Shown: positions 35,249-46,680, counted from the first letter of the stretch. The stretch is 64,000 nucleotides of DNA from Thiocapsa rosea (GCF_003634315.1 NZ_RBXL01000001.1:4072501-4136500), one strand, 5' to 3'. The notes: generated by a model not told the origin, from the sequence alone. Numbers and translations are program-made.

Positions 35249-35606
35249 GTGCGCCCGTTGGTGGGCGGAACGGGGTGTCGCCCATGCCGTGCCGCCTGCT
35301 CTCCGTGCTTGCTCCGCGAGTACAAAGCCTTATCTTATAAAGTCGGCGGCAAGCTGGCGCTGCAGCGACAGCTTGCCGGGGGCGTCAACAGGAATCGAGG
35401 CGATCAAACCGCGTCCAGAGCGAGGTGCTTACTTTCGAGTGAGTCCGACGTTGGGTGCATCCACGGCCCTTAGCGGGGGCGCGGTTAAAAACGATATATC
35501 TTTTATTATCTTAAAGAGCACCATCTCCAGCGGTCGTCAAGTCTGCCGGGTCCGATCCCATCCAAAATCATCGCATACCGCGCTGGGCGCGGTTAAGGAG
35601 TATCCG
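35249..35606. other. 358-bp gap before ibaG
   Basis: There is no credible gene. About 150 bp of unexplained sequence, including an AGCTGGCGCTGCAGCGACAGCTTGCC-type near-palindrome around 35350, is followed by repeat R4. A promoter for ibaG, if separate, would have to lie inside the repeat. Confidence 0.5.
35406..35596 (-). repeat. Modular repeat R4 (C and A modules)
   Basis: AAACCGCGTCCAGAGC begins the inverted C module, which includes GTGCATCCACGGCCCTTAGC. The spacer is AT-rich (ATATCTTTTATTATC), then a diverged inverted A module ends GGGCGCGGTTAA. The right edge runs directly into the ibaG ribosome binding site. Confidence 0.75.
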
Positions 35607-35849
35607 TTGGAAATCGAAGCTGTCGCACAACTCATCCGCCAGGGCATCCCCGGCGCCGAGGTCCAGGTCTCCGGAGACGGCAGTCATTTCGACGCCGTCG
35701 TCGTGAGCGAGGTCTTCGAAGGTCTCACGCCGATCAAGAAGCAGCGTCTGGTGATGGATACCGTCAAGCCGCAGATCGCGAGCGGGGAGTTGCACGCCTT
35801 GTCGATCAAGACCCTGACGCCGGCACAAGCCGCCGAGCACGTCGGCTGA
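35607..35849 (+). CDS. ibaG: BolA/IbaG family protein
   Basis: An 80-residue protein. The start is TTG 35607, preceded by AAGGAG at 35595-35600. The BolA fold shows as a VQVSGDGSHFDAVVVSEVF stretch and a C-terminal LHALSIKTLTP. The His in HALSI is the conserved one that, with monothiol glutaredoxin, binds a [2Fe-2S] cluster; IbaG is acid-responsive in E. coli. The RBS uses bases at the edge of repeat R4. The neighbours do not include murA or mla genes, unlike in E. coli. Confidence 0.9.
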   Translation: MEIEAVAQLIRQGIPGAEVQVSGDGSHFDAVVVSEVFEGLTPIKKQRLVMDTVKPQIASGELHALSIKTLTPAQAAEHVG

Positions 35850-35901
35850 GATGCGTCGGAGGGCATTGCCGGAACTGGCGTCGTTCGTCAGACGGGCAGG
35901 T

Positions 35902-35980
35902 CGGGTGGACGCGCGAGAGCGAAGCCCACCAAACCCCGCGCCGGCGCTGGTGGACTGCGCTGCGCTTGTCCACCCTACAG
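35902..35980 (+). repeat. GGTGGA/TCCACC repeat, left copy
   Basis: A sequence beginning GGGTGGACGCGCGAGAGCG and ending TTGTCCACCCTAC, with internal GCCGGCGCTGGTGGACTGCG. An inverted copy lies at 36501-36592, on the other side of the 79-residue gene. Confidence 0.7.
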
Positions 35981-36094
35981 CGCAACGTCGTCGTTGTGGC
36001 CGGGTTCATGGGCCCGGCGCCGGACCTTGCCAAGGGCTGACCCGGTGCCATACTTGAAGACGACGGATCAAGCCCTTGCGCAGGAGGTCAAGCC

Positions 36095-36334
36095 GTGTTT
36101 CTGAAACATCGCACTACCGGCAAGATGATCGAGGTCCTCAGTCAGCGGGACCTGTTCAATCCGATGCACCCGAAGATCGTCGGCCGTTTTCACTATGGTG
36201 AAGAGGCCCAGGAGCCGGAGACGTTCGACAAGGCCGAGCTGATGTTCATCTCGGACGAGTTGCTGCCGCGCTGCTGGACCGACAGCCATTATCGTGACGA
36301 CGAGGTTCACCACTATTACAAGAAGGCGTCCTGA
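36095..36334 (+). CDS. Conserved-looking protein of unknown function, 79 aa
   Basis: GTG 36095 is the start, with a perfect AGGAGG at 36082-36087. The product begins MFLKHRTTGKMIEVLSQRDL and ends with a Tyr/His/Lys-rich DDEVHHYYKKAS. It contains one Cys and no signal or membrane segment. I cannot name a family. It is followed 9 bp later by a strong terminator and flanked by an inverted pair of 75-bp repeats, so it is an isolated unit. Confidence 0.7.
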   Translation: MFLKHRTTGKMIEVLSQRDLFNPMHPKIVGRFHYGEEAQEPETFDKAELMFISDELLPRCWTDSHYRDDEVHHYYKKAS

Positions 36335-36342
36335 AGGGATGC

Positions 36343-36376
36343 AAACCGGCCCGAGCATGCTCGGGCCGGTTTTTTT
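36343..36376 (+). terminator. Strong rho-independent terminator
   Basis: AAACCGGCCCGAGCA pairs with TGCTCGGGCCGGTTT and runs into seven T. It ends the 79-residue gene. Confidence 0.95.
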
Positions 36377-36500
36377 GCGCCCTTCGCGCCTTTGCGTCGC
36401 CGGTTCCCGAATTGAATCCGTTGTGCTGACGATAGGAGGCACACCTTGCGCCGGCGGTTGGGCCGTGCTCATAACGCGGGCCACATCGACCGCTTTGCGC

Positions 36501-36592
36501 CGTAGCCGGAGGGCAAGCGCAGCGCAGTCCACCAGCGCCGGCGCGGGGATCGGTGGACTTCGCTCTCGCTCGTCCACCCTACCGGCCGGGCT
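36501..36592 (-). repeat. GGTGGA/TCCACC repeat, right inverted copy
   Basis: Reverse complement of the 35902-35980 repeat, with high identity across the GCCGGCGCTGGTGGACTGCG core. Confidence 0.7.
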
Positions 36593-36634
36593 AACGATCG
36601 AGGCCTTCGGCTTGTGGTGGCTCGCACGGACCTT

Positions 36635-36675
36635 GGCGCGGGGAGGATGGGTTTCGCTTCGCTCTACCCATCCTA
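36635..36675. repeat. GGATGGG hairpin
   Basis: GGATGGGTTTCGCTTCG and CTACCCATCC form a hairpin of the REP type seen widely in proteobacterial intergenic regions. Confidence 0.6.
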
Positions 36676-36681
36676 CGGCCC

Positions 36682-36840
36682 TTAAACCTCGCCCGACGCG
36701 ATATGTGTAGTTTGTCGGAGCCGGCGCGGTTTAAGGTATTAAAAAATATATAATTCTAAACCGCGTCTCCGCTAAGGGCCGTGAATGCACCAAACGTCGA
36801 ACTCACTCGAAAGTGAGCATCTCGCTCTGGACGCGGTTTA
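36682..36840 (+). repeat. Modular repeat R5 (shortened A + C modules)
   Basis: The A module is internally deleted: TTAAACCTCGCCCGACGCG runs quickly to GTCGGAGCCGGCGCGG. Spacer is TTAAAAAATATATAATTC. The intact C module ends GACGCGGTTTA, and its final TTA is the stop codon of the converging acuI-like gene. Confidence 0.85.
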
Positions 36841-37851
36841 GCCGCCGTTCGTGTCGGATGGGGGTGCGACCTCCACCAGGATCCGCCCGTGAGTCTTCCC
36901 CGCGAGCATCGCCTCGAAGACCTGTGGCAGGCCATCCAGATCGACGGTCTCTCCGAGTAGCAGGTCGAAGTCGGCCGGGCGCCAGTCGCTCGCCAGATGC
37001 CCCCACAGATCGGCGCGTAGCGTCTGCGGGACATCGACCGAGTTGCAACCGAGCAGACTCACGCCGCGCAGGATGAAGGGCATCACGGTGGTCTCGAGTT
37101 GGTGACCGCCGGCCAGACCGATGCTGGCGATGTTCCCGTTCGGGACTATGGTGCGCGTGATCTGCGCCAGGGTCTCGCCGCCGACATTGTCGATAGCGCC
37201 GCCCCAGAGGGCCTTCTCCAGCGGCCGCTTCGCATCGGCCAGTGCATCGCGCCCGATGATGCGCGCGGCGCCGATTGACGTCAGCCAGTCCGCAAGCTCC
37301 GGTTTCCCCGAGAGTGCGACCGCCTCGTAGCCGAGCCGGGCGAGGATCGCGATCGCCATGGATCCAACCCCGCCGCTTGCGCCCGTCACCAGGATAGGAC
37401 CCATCTCGGGGCGCTGGCCGTTGACCTGCATGCGGTGGACCGCCAGTGCCGCGGTGAATCCCGCGGTGCCCAGGATCATGGTCGAGCGCGGGTCCAACCC
37501 GACCGGAATCGGCGTCAACCAGGTTGCAGGGACGCGCAGATACTCGGCATAGCCGCCGTCGTGGTCGAAGCTCAGGCCCCAGCCCGTCGCGACGACCGCA
37601 TCCCCCGCACGGTAAGCGGGGTCGTTGGATTGCTCCACGATGCCGGCGGCATCCACCCCGCCGACCAGCGGGAAGGTGCGCAGGATCTTCCCGCGCCCCG
37701 TGCCGGCGAGTGCATCCTTGTAATTGACGCTCGAATAGGCGACCCGGACCAGGACCTCGCCCGTTTCGGGGACCTGTTTGGGCAGTGCCTCGAGACCGGC
37801 GCGGTGGCCCTGTTCGTCTTGATGAATTCGAAATGCGCGATAGCTTTCCAT
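36838..37851 (-). CDS. acuI: Acryloyl-CoA reductase/YhdH-type quinone oxidoreductase
   Basis: A 337-residue MDR enzyme of the YhdH/AcuI group (NADPH-dependent acrylyl-CoA reductase in characterised members). The N terminus is MESYRAFRIHQDEQG; then SSVNYKDALA, VGGVDAAGIVE, the nucleotide-binding TGASGGVGSMAIAIL (about residue 155), and IDNVGGETLAQI. There are no zinc ligands. The ATG shares one base with the fumarase TAA, and GGAGG precedes it, so the two are coupled. Its own TAA comes from repeat R5. Confidence 0.88.
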   Translation of the reverse strand: MESYRAFRIHQDEQGHRAGLEALPKQVPETGEVLVRVAYSSVNYKDALAGTGRGKILRTFPLVGGVDAAGIVEQSNDPAYRAGDAVVATGWGLSFDHDGGYAEYLRVPATWLTPIPVGLDPRSTMILGTAGFTAALAVHRMQVNGQRPEMGPILVTGASGGVGSMAIAILARLGYEAVALSGKPELADWLTSIGAARIIGRDALADAKRPLEKALWGGAIDNVGGETLAQITRTIVPNGNIASIGLAGGHQLETTVMPFILRGVSLLGCNSVDVPQTLRADLWGHLASDWRPADFDLLLGETVDLDGLPQVFEAMLAGKTHGRILVEVAPPSDTNGG

Positions 37852-39374
37852 TAAATGACCTCCACCGGGATCAGCCCGATCGTGCTGCGCCATTTGGCCG
37901 GCCCGGTTTGATGAACAGATTCGCCGCGGCTGTCGACGGCGACGGTGACCGGCATGTCCTCGACCTCGAATTCGCGGATCGCCTCCATCCCCAGATCCTC
38001 GAAGGCGACGAGTCGCGACGACTTGATCGCCTTGGCGACCAAGAAGGCCGCGCCGCCGACGGCCATCAGGTAGACCGCTCCATGCTTCTTGATGGCGTCG
38101 ATCGCAGCGGGCCCGCGCTCGGCCTTGCCGATCATCCCGATCAGACCTGTGCGCTCCAGCAATTGGTCGGTGAACTTGTCCATCCGTGTGGCCGTGGTCG
38201 GTCCGGCCGGACCCACGACCTCGTCGCGCACCGGGTCGACGGGGCCGACGTAGTAGATGAAGCGGTTGGTGAGATCCACGCCGTCCGGCAGGCGTTCGCC
38301 TCGGTCCAGGAGATCGGCGATGCGTTTGTGCGCGGCGTCCCGACCGGTCAGCAGCTTGCCCGAGAGCAGGAGGCGCTCGCCCGGCTGCCAGGTCGCGATG
38401 TCCTCGCGGGTCAGTCCGTCGAGATGGACGCGGCGCGTCCCGGCAGCCGCGTCCCAGGTGATCGGAGGCCAATCGTCCAGGCTCGGCGGGATGAGTGCAA
38501 CCGGCCCGGAGCCGTCGAGCGTGAATTCCAGATGCCGCGTCGCGGCGCAGTTGGGGATCATGGCGACCGGGAGCGAGGCGGCATGGGTCGGGTAGGTCAG
38601 GATCTTCACATCCAGCACCGTGGTGAGCCCGCCGAGACCCTGCGCGCCGATGCCGAGACCGTTGACCTTCTCGTGCAGCTCCATGCGCAGGGCTTCGATG
38701 GGGTTCGCAGGCCCGCGCGCCTTGATCTCGTGGATGTCGATGTGCTCCATCAGGGACTCCTTCGCGAGCAGCATCGCCTTCTCGGCGGATCCGCCGATCC
38801 CGATCCCGAGCATCCCGGGCGGGCACCAACCGGCACCCATGGTCGGGACCGTCTTGAGCACCCAGTCGACCAGGCTTTCGCTCGGGTTCAAGACCGCGAA
38901 CTTGGCCTTGTTCTCTGAGCCGCCGCCCTTGGCCGCCAGACGCACCTCGACCCGATTGCCGGGAACCAGCTCGACATGCACGACGGCCGGCGTGTTGTCG
39001 CCGGTGTTCCTGCGCTCGCCGATGGGGGGCGAGACCATGGAGGCGCGCAGCACATTGTCGGGATGGCTGTACGCCCTGCGCACGCCCGCGTCCACCATCT
39101 CCTGAATCCCCTGGGTTGTATCCCAGCGCACCTCCATGCCGATCTTCAGAAAGACCACGACCATGCCGGTGTCCTGACAGATCGGTCGGTGGCCCTCAGC
39201 GCACATCCGCGAGTTGACGAGGATCTGAGCCATCGCATCCTTGGCGGCCGGCGATTCCTCGATCTCGTAAGCTGCAGTCAGGGCTTCGATATAGTCGCGC
39301 GGGTGATAGTAGGAGATGAATTGCAGCGCGTCGGCGATGCTTTGGACAAAGTCGGTCTCGCGGATAATGGTCAT
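37851..39374 (-). CDS. fumA: Class I fumarate hydratase (Fe-S type)
   Basis: A 507-residue fused alpha/beta [4Fe-4S] fumarase of the TCA cycle. The start at 39374 (MTIIRETDFV) is chosen over an upstream in-frame ATG. Cluster cysteines are visible in ICQDTGMVVVF, GWCPPGMLG and PNCAATRH. The C-terminal beta domain has YYVGPVDPVRDEVVGPAGPTTATRMDKF. It is upstream of and coupled to the acuI-like gene. FumA versus FumB cannot be separated on sequence alone. Confidence 0.92.
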   Translation of the reverse strand: MTIIRETDFVQSIADALQFISYYHPRDYIEALTAAYEIEESPAAKDAMAQILVNSRMCAEGHRPICQDTGMVVVFLKIGMEVRWDTTQGIQEMVDAGVRRAYSHPDNVLRASMVSPPIGERRNTGDNTPAVVHVELVPGNRVEVRLAAKGGGSENKAKFAVLNPSESLVDWVLKTVPTMGAGWCPPGMLGIGIGGSAEKAMLLAKESLMEHIDIHEIKARGPANPIEALRMELHEKVNGLGIGAQGLGGLTTVLDVKILTYPTHAASLPVAMIPNCAATRHLEFTLDGSGPVALIPPSLDDWPPITWDAAAGTRRVHLDGLTREDIATWQPGERLLLSGKLLTGRDAAHKRIADLLDRGERLPDGVDLTNRFIYYVGPVDPVRDEVVGPAGPTTATRMDKFTDQLLERTGLIGMIGKAERGPAAIDAIKKHGAVYLMAVGGAAFLVAKAIKSSRLVAFEDLGMEAIREFEVEDMPVTVAVDSRGESVHQTGPAKWRSTIGLIPVEVI

Positions 39375-39529
39375 GGTTCTGCGGCGCCTCGTTCCGGACA
39401 TCCACGCAGTATAACAACCCACTCGCGCCCGGCTCCGGAAGACGTGGACGTCGGATAGGTAGAGCGCAGCGAAACCAATCTCCCAGCTCGATCGCCCCTC
39501 GGGCTGGAATCGCCACGATCAAAAAGAGC

Positions 39530-39558
39530 TTGGCAAAGATCGTAGGGGCCTGTAATAT
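39530..39558 (+). promoter_or_regulatory. Sigma70 promoter of tRNA-Val
   Basis: TTGGCA (39530-39535), a 17-bp spacer and TAATAT (39553-39558) precede the tRNA by about 18 bp. The GC-rich CCGGGC discriminator is typical of stringently controlled stable-RNA promoters. Confidence 0.8.
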
Positions 39559-39575
39559 TCCGGGCTCGCAACGAC

Positions 39576-39652
39576 AGGCGCGTAGCTCAGTTGGTTAGAG
39601 CACCACCTTGACATGGTGGGGGTCGTTGGTTCGAGTCCAATCGCGCCTACCA
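39576..39652 (+). tRNA. tRNA-Val (GAC)
   Basis: A full cloverleaf: acceptor AGGCGCG/CGCGCCT, D-arm GCTC/GAGC, anticodon arm with GAC, and T-arm GTTGG-TTCGAGT-CCAAT. CCA is encoded at 39650-39652. Confidence 0.95.
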
Positions 39653-39660
39653 AACATCAG

Positions 39661-39728
39661 CCGCCAGCTCCGGCCGTTGGCCGCTCGACACCCTTCGAGC
39701 GGCACCGTGCTGGGGCTGGCGGTTTTTT
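39661..39728 (+). terminator. Terminator after tRNA-Val
   Basis: CCGCCAGCTCC pairs with GGGGCTGGCGG across an inner CCGCTCGA/TCGAGCGG hairpin and is followed by TTTTTT. Confidence 0.8.
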
Positions 39729-39777
39729 CATGTGATCCCTCGTATCGATCACCACTGAGCACTTTGAAGGTTTCGCT

Positions 39778-41697
39778 ATGCCCGTCGTGACCCTGCCGGA
39801 TGGTTCCAAGCGCCAGTTCGATGACCCTGTTTCCGTTCGGGACGTCGCCGCCTCCATCGGTGCCGGCTTGGCCAAGGCGGCGCTCGCCGGTCGGGTCGAC
39901 GGGGCGCTGGTCGACACCTCGTTCGTGATCGGGCAGGACGCGGAGCTGGCTATCGTCACCGCCAAGGATGAGGAGACGGCGCTCGAACTGCTGCGACACG
40001 ATGCCGCGCACGTCATGGCCCAAGCGGTGCAGGAGCTCTATCCCGGTACGCAGGTGACCATCGGTCCCGCCATCGAGAACGGCTTCTACTACGACTTCGC
40101 CCGCGACGAGCCCTTCACGCCGGAGGATCTCGAGGCGATCGAGGCGCGCATGCACGAGATCGTCAAGCGCGATCTCCCCATCGTGCGCGAGGTTTGGGAG
40201 CGCGAGCAGGCCAAGCAGGTCTTCGCCGAGCTCGGCGAGCACTACAAGGTCGAGATCATCGAGGACATTATTCCCGAAGGGGAGGCGGTGTCCGTCTACC
40301 GTCAGGGCGATTGGTTCGATGTCTGTCGCGGGCCGCATCTGCCGAGCACCGGCAAGCTCGGCAACGGGTTCAAGCTGATGAAGCTGGCGGGTGCCTATTG
40401 GCGCGGCGATTCGAAGAATCCCATGCTCCAGCGCATCTACGGCACCGCGTGGCGCGATAAGAAAGAGTTGGCGGCCTATCTGCACCGTCTGGAAGAGGCC
40501 GAGAAGCGCGATCATCGCAAGCTCGGCAAACAGCTTGATCTCTTCCATTTTCAGGACGAGGCGCCGGGCATGGCCTTCTGGCATTCCAAGGGGCGGGTGA
40601 TCTATCGCCTGGCCGAAGGCTACATGCGCGAGAAGCTCGACGAGTACGGTTACCAAGAGGTCGAGACCCCGCAGGTGCTCGATCGATCGCTCTGGGAGCG
40701 CTCCGGGCACTGGGACAAGTTCGCCGGCGGCATGTTCACGACGCATCTGGACGATCGCGACTACGCGATCAAGCCGATGAATTGTCCCGGGCATATCCAG
40801 CTCTTCAATCAGGGTCTGAAGAGCCATCGCGATCTGCCGCTGCGTATTGCCGAGTTCGGCGTCGTGCATCGCAACGAGCCTTCCGGCACCCTCCACGGTC
40901 TGATGCGGGCACGTCGCTTCACGCAGGACGATGCGCATGTCTTCTGCACCGAGGAGCAGCTCCAGGACGAGGTTGCGACCCTGATCGACATGGTCTTCGA
41001 GACCTATCGCGACTTCGGCTTCACCGAGATCGATCTGGCCCTCTCGTTGCGCCCGGACAAACGCGTCGGCGGCGACGAGCTCTGGGACAAGGCCGAGGCG
41101 GCGCTCGACCAAGCGCTCCAGGCGAAAGGTCTCGCATTCAAGGTGCAGCCGGGCGAGGGCGCCTTTTACGGCCCCAAGATCGAATTCACCCTGCACGACA
41201 GCATCGGTCGCGCCTGGCAGTGCGGCACCATCCAGGTGGACTTCTCGATGCCCGGGCGTTTGGGTGCGCACTATATCGCCGAGGACAACAGCAAGCAGGT
41301 TCCGGTGATGATCCACCGCGCGATCCTGGGCTCGGTGGAGCGGTTTATCGGCATTTTGCTCGAACACTATGCGGGTCAATTGCCGGTTTGGTTGTCGCCG
41401 ACCCAGGCGATCGTGATGAATATCACGGATCGGCAGGCGGATTACGTCAAGGAGGTCTCTAAGACCTTGCGCGGGAAGGGCTTCCGGGCTGAGACGGACT
41501 TGAGAAACGAGAAGATCGGCTTTAAAATCCGCGAGCACACCCTGCAACGAGTACCTTACCTGCTCGTCGTCGGTGATCGGGAGGTCGAGTCCCGCTCCGT
41601 TGCCGTTCGCGACCGTGCGGGCCAGGATCTTGGAATCCTTCAGCTCGATGCCTTTATCGACCGTCTGAGCGAAGAGATCGCGAACCGGACCCACTGA
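39778..41697 (+). CDS. thrS: Threonine--tRNA ligase
   Basis: A 639-residue class II synthetase. Domains in order: TGS (1-62, [16 protein letters not shown]), editing domain with [10 protein letters not shown] and the [12 protein letters not shown] region, catalytic core with [30 protein letters not shown] and zinc-binding residues, and C-terminal anticodon-binding domain (from about 540). The length equals E. coli ThrS (642). It heads the thrS-infC-rpmI-rplT translation operon. No clear thrS operator (tRNA-Thr mimic) is visible in the 50-bp leader. Confidence 0.98.
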   Translation: MPVVTLPDGSKRQFDDPVSVRDVAASIGAGLAKAALAGRVDGALVDTSFVIGQDAELAIVTAKDEETALELLRHDAAHVMAQAVQELYPGTQVTIGPAIENGFYYDFARDEPFTPEDLEAIEARMHEIVKRDLPIVREVWEREQAKQVFAELGEHYKVEIIEDIIPEGEAVSVYRQGDWFDVCRGPHLPSTGKLGNGFKLMKLAGAYWRGDSKNPMLQRIYGTAWRDKKELAAYLHRLEEAEKRDHRKLGKQLDLFHFQDEAPGMAFWHSKGRVIYRLAEGYMREKLDEYGYQEVETPQVLDRSLWERSGHWDKFAGGMFTTHLDDRDYAIKPMNCPGHIQLFNQGLKSHRDLPLRIAEFGVVHRNEPSGTLHGLMRARRFTQDDAHVFCTEEQLQDEVATLIDMVFETYRDFGFTEIDLALSLRPDKRVGGDELWDKAEAALDQALQAKGLAFKVQPGEGAFYGPKIEFTLHDSIGRAWQCGTIQVDFSMPGRLGAHYIAEDNSKQVPVMIHRAILGSVERFIGILLEHYAGQLPVWLSPTQAIVMNITDRQADYVKEVSKTLRGKGFRAETDLRNEKIGFKIREHTLQRVPYLLVVGDREVESRSVAVRDRAGQDLGILQLDAFIDRLSEEIANRTH

Positions 41698-41770
41698 CGC
41701 CCGGCCTGACCAACGGGCCGCGAGAGCGTCGTGCGCGTCGTGTCTATTAGTGCTTTTGGAGGAACCTGCT

Positions 41771-42289
41771 ATCGCTGCACCAAAGAGAAACCGCGTCAAC
41801 AAGGAGATCAACGTACCGGAAGTGCGTCTGATCGGCGCGGACGGAAACCAGGTCGGAGTCGTCAATACGCGCGAGGCATTGGAGATGGCCACGGAAGCGG
41901 GCCTCGATCTCGTGGAGATCGTTCCGACGTCGGAGCCTCCGGTGTGTCGTCTCATGGACTTCGGCAGATTTCTCTTCGACCAGAAGAAGAAGAAGAACGA
42001 AGCCAAGAAAAAGCAGAAGCAGGTTCAGATCAAGGAAGTGAAGTTTCGTCCGGGAACGGACGAAGGAGACTATCAGGTCAAACTACGCAGCCTGATGCGT
42101 TTCCTCAATGAAGGGGATAAGGGCAAGGTCACCATGCGGTTTCGCGGGCGCGAGCATGCGCATCGTGAGCTCGGTCTGGAGCTCTTGAAGCGGATCGAAA
42201 ACGACCTTGCAGCCCTCAGCATCGTAGAGCAACAACCCCAAATGGAAGGACGCCAAATGGTGATGGTGCTGGGCCCCAAAAAGAAATAG
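41771..42289 (+). CDS. infC: Translation initiation factor IF-3 (AUC start)
   Basis: 172 residues. The start is taken as ATC at 41771, 9 nt after TGGAGGA (41758-41764). The usual N-terminal [16 protein letters not shown] follows within 10 residues, so the GTG at 41750 would place codons over the Shine-Dalgarno. A rare AUU/AUC/AUA start is the hallmark of infC and allows IF-3 to repress its own synthesis. Both IF-3 domains and the Lys-rich linker [13 protein letters not shown] are present. Confidence 0.95.
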   Translation: MAAPKRNRVNKEINVPEVRLIGADGNQVGVVNTREALEMATEAGLDLVEIVPTSEPPVCRLMDFGRFLFDQKKKKNEAKKKQKQVQIKEVKFRPGTDEGDYQVKLRSLMRFLNEGDKGKVTMRFRGREHAHRELGLELLKRIENDLAALSIVEQQPQMEGRQMVMVLGPKKK

Positions 42290-42412
42290 CGACGCGCATC
42301 GTCGAGCCAATGGGCGAATCACACTGAGTGTCTCGATGAGACGGCATCGGTCGATACGGCCGATCCCGCCTTGAAAAAACCTCGGCTCGACAGGCGTCGC
42401 ACTATAATCATT

Positions 42413-42418
42413 CGGCAA
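42413..42418 (+). promoter_or_regulatory. Possible -10 box upstream of rpmI
   Basis: TATAAT at 42413-42418 lies 20 bp before rpmI, between infC and rpmI. No good -35 is found at 16-18 bp, so it is only a candidate internal promoter. Confidence 0.3.
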
Positions 42419-42437
42419 ATCGCGGAGTCAAAAACCC

Positions 42438-42635
42438 ATGCCCAAGCTGAAAACAAATCGCGGGGCGGCGAAGCGCTTCAAGCGCACTGCCTCCGGTTCG
42501 GTCAAGTGCAATTCATCTCATCGGCGTCATATCCTGACCAAGAAGAGCACCAAGCGTAAGCGCCAATTGCGTGCGCCTAAGCGGCTCCATAAGTCGGATG
42601 TGCGGGCCGCGCTGCGGATGATCCCTTACTGCTGA
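42438..42635 (+). CDS. rpmI: 50S ribosomal protein L35
   Basis: A 65-residue basic protein beginning [20 protein letters not shown] with [18 protein letters not shown] in the middle, the full family signature. It sits between infC and rplT as in most gammaproteobacteria. L20 usually represses rpmI-rplT translation through the mRNA leader; the 148-bp infC-rpmI gap has room for that structure but I could not confirm it by eye. Confidence 0.98.
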   Translation: MPKLKTNRGAAKRFKRTASGSVKCNSSHRRHILTKKSTKRKRQLRAPKRLHKSDVRAALRMIPYC

Positions 42636-42679
42636 TCGACTGATCGCATTGCGCTTGTACGAATCTCAGGAGTCAAAGA

Positions 42680-44184
<1,505 letters not shown>

Positions 44185-44191
44185 GATTCGG

Positions 44192-44275
44192 CTAACCGCT
44201 AACCGCTAACCGCTAACCGCTAACCGCTAACCACTAACCACTAACCACTAACCACTAACCACTAACCACTAACCA
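44192..44275. repeat. Heptanucleotide tandem repeat, 12 units
   Basis: Five units of CTAACCG (44192-44226) are followed by seven of CTAACCA (44227-44275). There are no interruptions; only the last base distinguishes the two blocks. It occupies most of the 113-bp pheS-pheT gap. TAA occurs in all three frames. Confidence 0.97.
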
Positions 44276-44297
44276 CTAAGAAATAGGGCAGCAGCAG

Positions 44298-46676
44298 ATG
44301 CGATTCAGCGAGGCGTGGTTGCGGGAGTGGGTGAACCCACCGGTCGACACCCGGCAATTGGCCGATCAGCTCAGCATGGCGGGTCTGGAGGTCGACGCGG
44401 TTGAGCCCGCGGCCCCGGCCTTCAGCGGCGTGCGGATCGGCTGGGTGCACTCCGTCGCGCCCCATCCGGATGCCGAAAAGCTGCGGATCTGTCGGGTCGA
44501 TCTCGGCGAGGATGCGCTTCTCCAGATCATCTGCGGGGCCGCCAACGTCGCCGAGGGGATGAAGGTTCCGGTCGCGACGGTCGGCGCCGTGTTGCCCGGC
44601 GACTTCAAGATCAAGAAGGCCAAGCTGCGGGGTGTCGAGTCCTTCGGCATGATCTGCTCGGCCAAAGAACTCGGTCTTGCCGAGTCCTCCGAGGGCATCC
44701 TGCCCTTGCCTGCGGATGCGCCGGTGGGCGAGGACATCCGTGCCTGGATGGCGCTCGACGACCACTGTATCGAGGTGGACCTCACCCCGGATCGCGGCGA
44801 TTGTCTCAGCATTGCCGGACTCGCACGCGAGGTCGCCGTGATCAACCGTGCGCCGCTCGCCACACCCGCGATCCAGCCGGTCGCGCCCGCGCATGAGCAG
44901 TCCCTGCCGGTTCTACTCCAGGCGCCTGCCGCCTGCCCGCGCTACGTCTGCCGGATCATCCGCAACATCGATCCGAACGCGACCACGCCCTGGTGGATGC
45001 AGGAGCGCCTGCGCCGCGGCGGGATCCGGGCCATCAGCCCGGTGGTCGACGTGACCAACTATGTCCTGCTCGAGCTGGGCCAGCCGATGCACGGGTTCGA
45101 TCTCGCCAAGCTCGACGGCGAGATCCGCGTGCGCATGGCGGCGCAGGGCGAGCGCATCGCCCTGCTCAACGGCGAGGAGGCGACCCTGCGTGCAGACACC
45201 CTGGTGATCGCCGATTCCGGACGCGCCGTTGCGTTGGCCGGGATCATGGGTGGTGCTGAGACCGCCGTCGGTCCCGAGACCCGCGACGTGCTGCTTGAAA
45301 GCGCCTTCTTCGCGCCGCTTGCCGTCAGCGGCAAGGCGCGCTCGTATGGTCTGCATACGGATTCATCGCATCGGTTCGAGCGCGGTGTCGACCCCCAACT
45401 CCAGATCCGTGCGATCGAGCGTGCGACCCGACTCTTGATCGCGATCGTCGGGGGCGAGCCGGGTCCCGTGGTCCAGGCGATCTCGGAAGTTGATCTACCG
45501 AAGCCCGAGACCTTGATACTCCGTCCCGCGCGTGTGGCTCAAGTGCTCGGACTCGCATTGCCCGAGGAGACCATCCTCGGCATCCTCGCACGTCTGGGCA
45601 TGCGCACCGAGCCGACCGCCGAAGGATGGCTGATCACGCCGCCGAGTGCCCGCTTCGACCTGGTTCAAGAGGTCGACCTGATCGCCGATATCGGCCGTAT
45701 CTACGGTTACGATCGAATCCCGGTCAGTCACGCGAGCTCGGCATCGGTCACTCGATCGACCCCGGAAGCGGATTTCGATCTGGATCGCGCCCGTCTGGCA
45801 TTGGTCGATCGCGGCTTCCACGAGGTCATCACCTACAGCTTCGTGAGCCCCGAGATTCAGGCGTTGGTCGACCCCGAACAGGAGGTACTGCGCCTGGCGA
45901 ATCCGCTGAGCGCCGAGCTCTCCACCATGCGCACCAGCCTCTGGCCGGGCTTGATCCAGGCCGCGCGGTACAACCAGGCGCGACAACAGGAGCGGGTGCG
46001 GATCTTCGAGTCCGGTCTACGCTTTCGGATCGGCGCGGACGGTCTGACACAGACGCAGGGTCTCGCGGGCCTCATCACCGGAAGCCCGGATCCGGAGCAG
46101 TGGGGTCTATCGAGCCGCGCGTCGGACTTCTTCGATCTGAAGGCCGATGTGGAGGCCCTGCTGGCGCTGACCGGCGCACCGGAGCGATTCGGCTTCATTC
46201 CCGGCACGCATCCGGCGCTGCATCCCGGTCAGACCGCGAGCGTGGAATGTGACGGTCGAGCCATCGGTCTGCTCGGAATGCTGCATCCCAGCCTGGCCGC
46301 ACAGCTCGACATCACGGGCGATGCCTATCTGTTCGAGTTGGACATCGCACCGCTGAGCGTCGGCGCCCTGCCCAAGCACGCGTCGATTTCGCGCTTTCCG
46401 AGCATTCGCCGCGACATCGCCATCATCGTCGACGAGGCCGTGACTTACGCGGCGATTGCGGACTGTATTCGCGCTACGGAGACCGAGCTGTTGCGCGATC
46501 TGGTCCTGTTCGACCTCTACACCGGCAAAAACATTGAATCGGGCAGAAAAAGTCTCGCTCTTGGATTGATTTTACAGGCTTCTTCTCAGACACTTACAGA
46601 TGGTGTCATCGAGGACACCGTGAGGCGGATCCTAGCTCGCCTCGCTTCGGAATTTGGCGCAAGATTGAGGGATTGA
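44298..46676 (+). CDS. pheT: Phenylalanine--tRNA ligase beta subunit
   Basis: 792 residues, matching the E. coli beta subunit. Domains: N-terminal tRNA-binding/EMAP-like ([19 protein letters not shown]), B3/B4 editing domain, B5 domain, catalytic-like core ([32 protein letters not shown]), and C-terminal ferredoxin-fold anticodon-binding domain ([19 protein letters not shown]). The upstream RBS is weak (GGGCAGCAG), and the preceding heptamer repeat may affect coupling to pheS. ihfA follows 4 bp later. Confidence 0.98.
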   Translation: MRFSEAWLREWVNPPVDTRQLADQLSMAGLEVDAVEPAAPAFSGVRIGWVHSVAPHPDAEKLRICRVDLGEDALLQIICGAANVAEGMKVPVATVGAVLPGDFKIKKAKLRGVESFGMICSAKELGLAESSEGILPLPADAPVGEDIRAWMALDDHCIEVDLTPDRGDCLSIAGLAREVAVINRAPLATPAIQPVAPAHEQSLPVLLQAPAACPRYVCRIIRNIDPNATTPWWMQERLRRGGIRAISPVVDVTNYVLLELGQPMHGFDLAKLDGEIRVRMAAQGERIALLNGEEATLRADTLVIADSGRAVALAGIMGGAETAVGPETRDVLLESAFFAPLAVSGKARSYGLHTDSSHRFERGVDPQLQIRAIERATRLLIAIVGGEPGPVVQAISEVDLPKPETLILRPARVAQVLGLALPEETILGILARLGMRTEPTAEGWLITPPSARFDLVQEVDLIADIGRIYGYDRIPVSHASSASVTRSTPEADFDLDRARLALVDRGFHEVITYSFVSPEIQALVDPEQEVLRLANPLSAELSTMRTSLWPGLIQAARYNQARQQERVRIFESGLRFRIGADGLTQTQGLAGLITGSPDPEQWGLSSRASDFFDLKADVEALLALTGAPERFGFIPGTHPALHPGQTASVECDGRAIGLLGMLHPSLAAQLDITGDAYLFELDIAPLSVGALPKHASISRFPSIRRDIAIIVDEAVTYAAIADCIRATETELLRDLVLFDLYTGKNIESGRKSLALGLILQASSQTLTDGVIEDTVRRILARLASEFGARLRD

Positions 46677-46680
46677 CCCC

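Larger units (their letters stand above)
36335..36837. other. 503-bp intergenic region
   Basis: It holds the terminator at 36343, the inverted repeat at 36501-36592, the hairpin at 36635-36675 and repeat R5. I see no gene. Confidence 0.7.

Noticed and set aside
44192..44275. CRISPR array
   Set aside because: The repeat unit is 7 bp with no spacers; no cas genes occur anywhere in the window.
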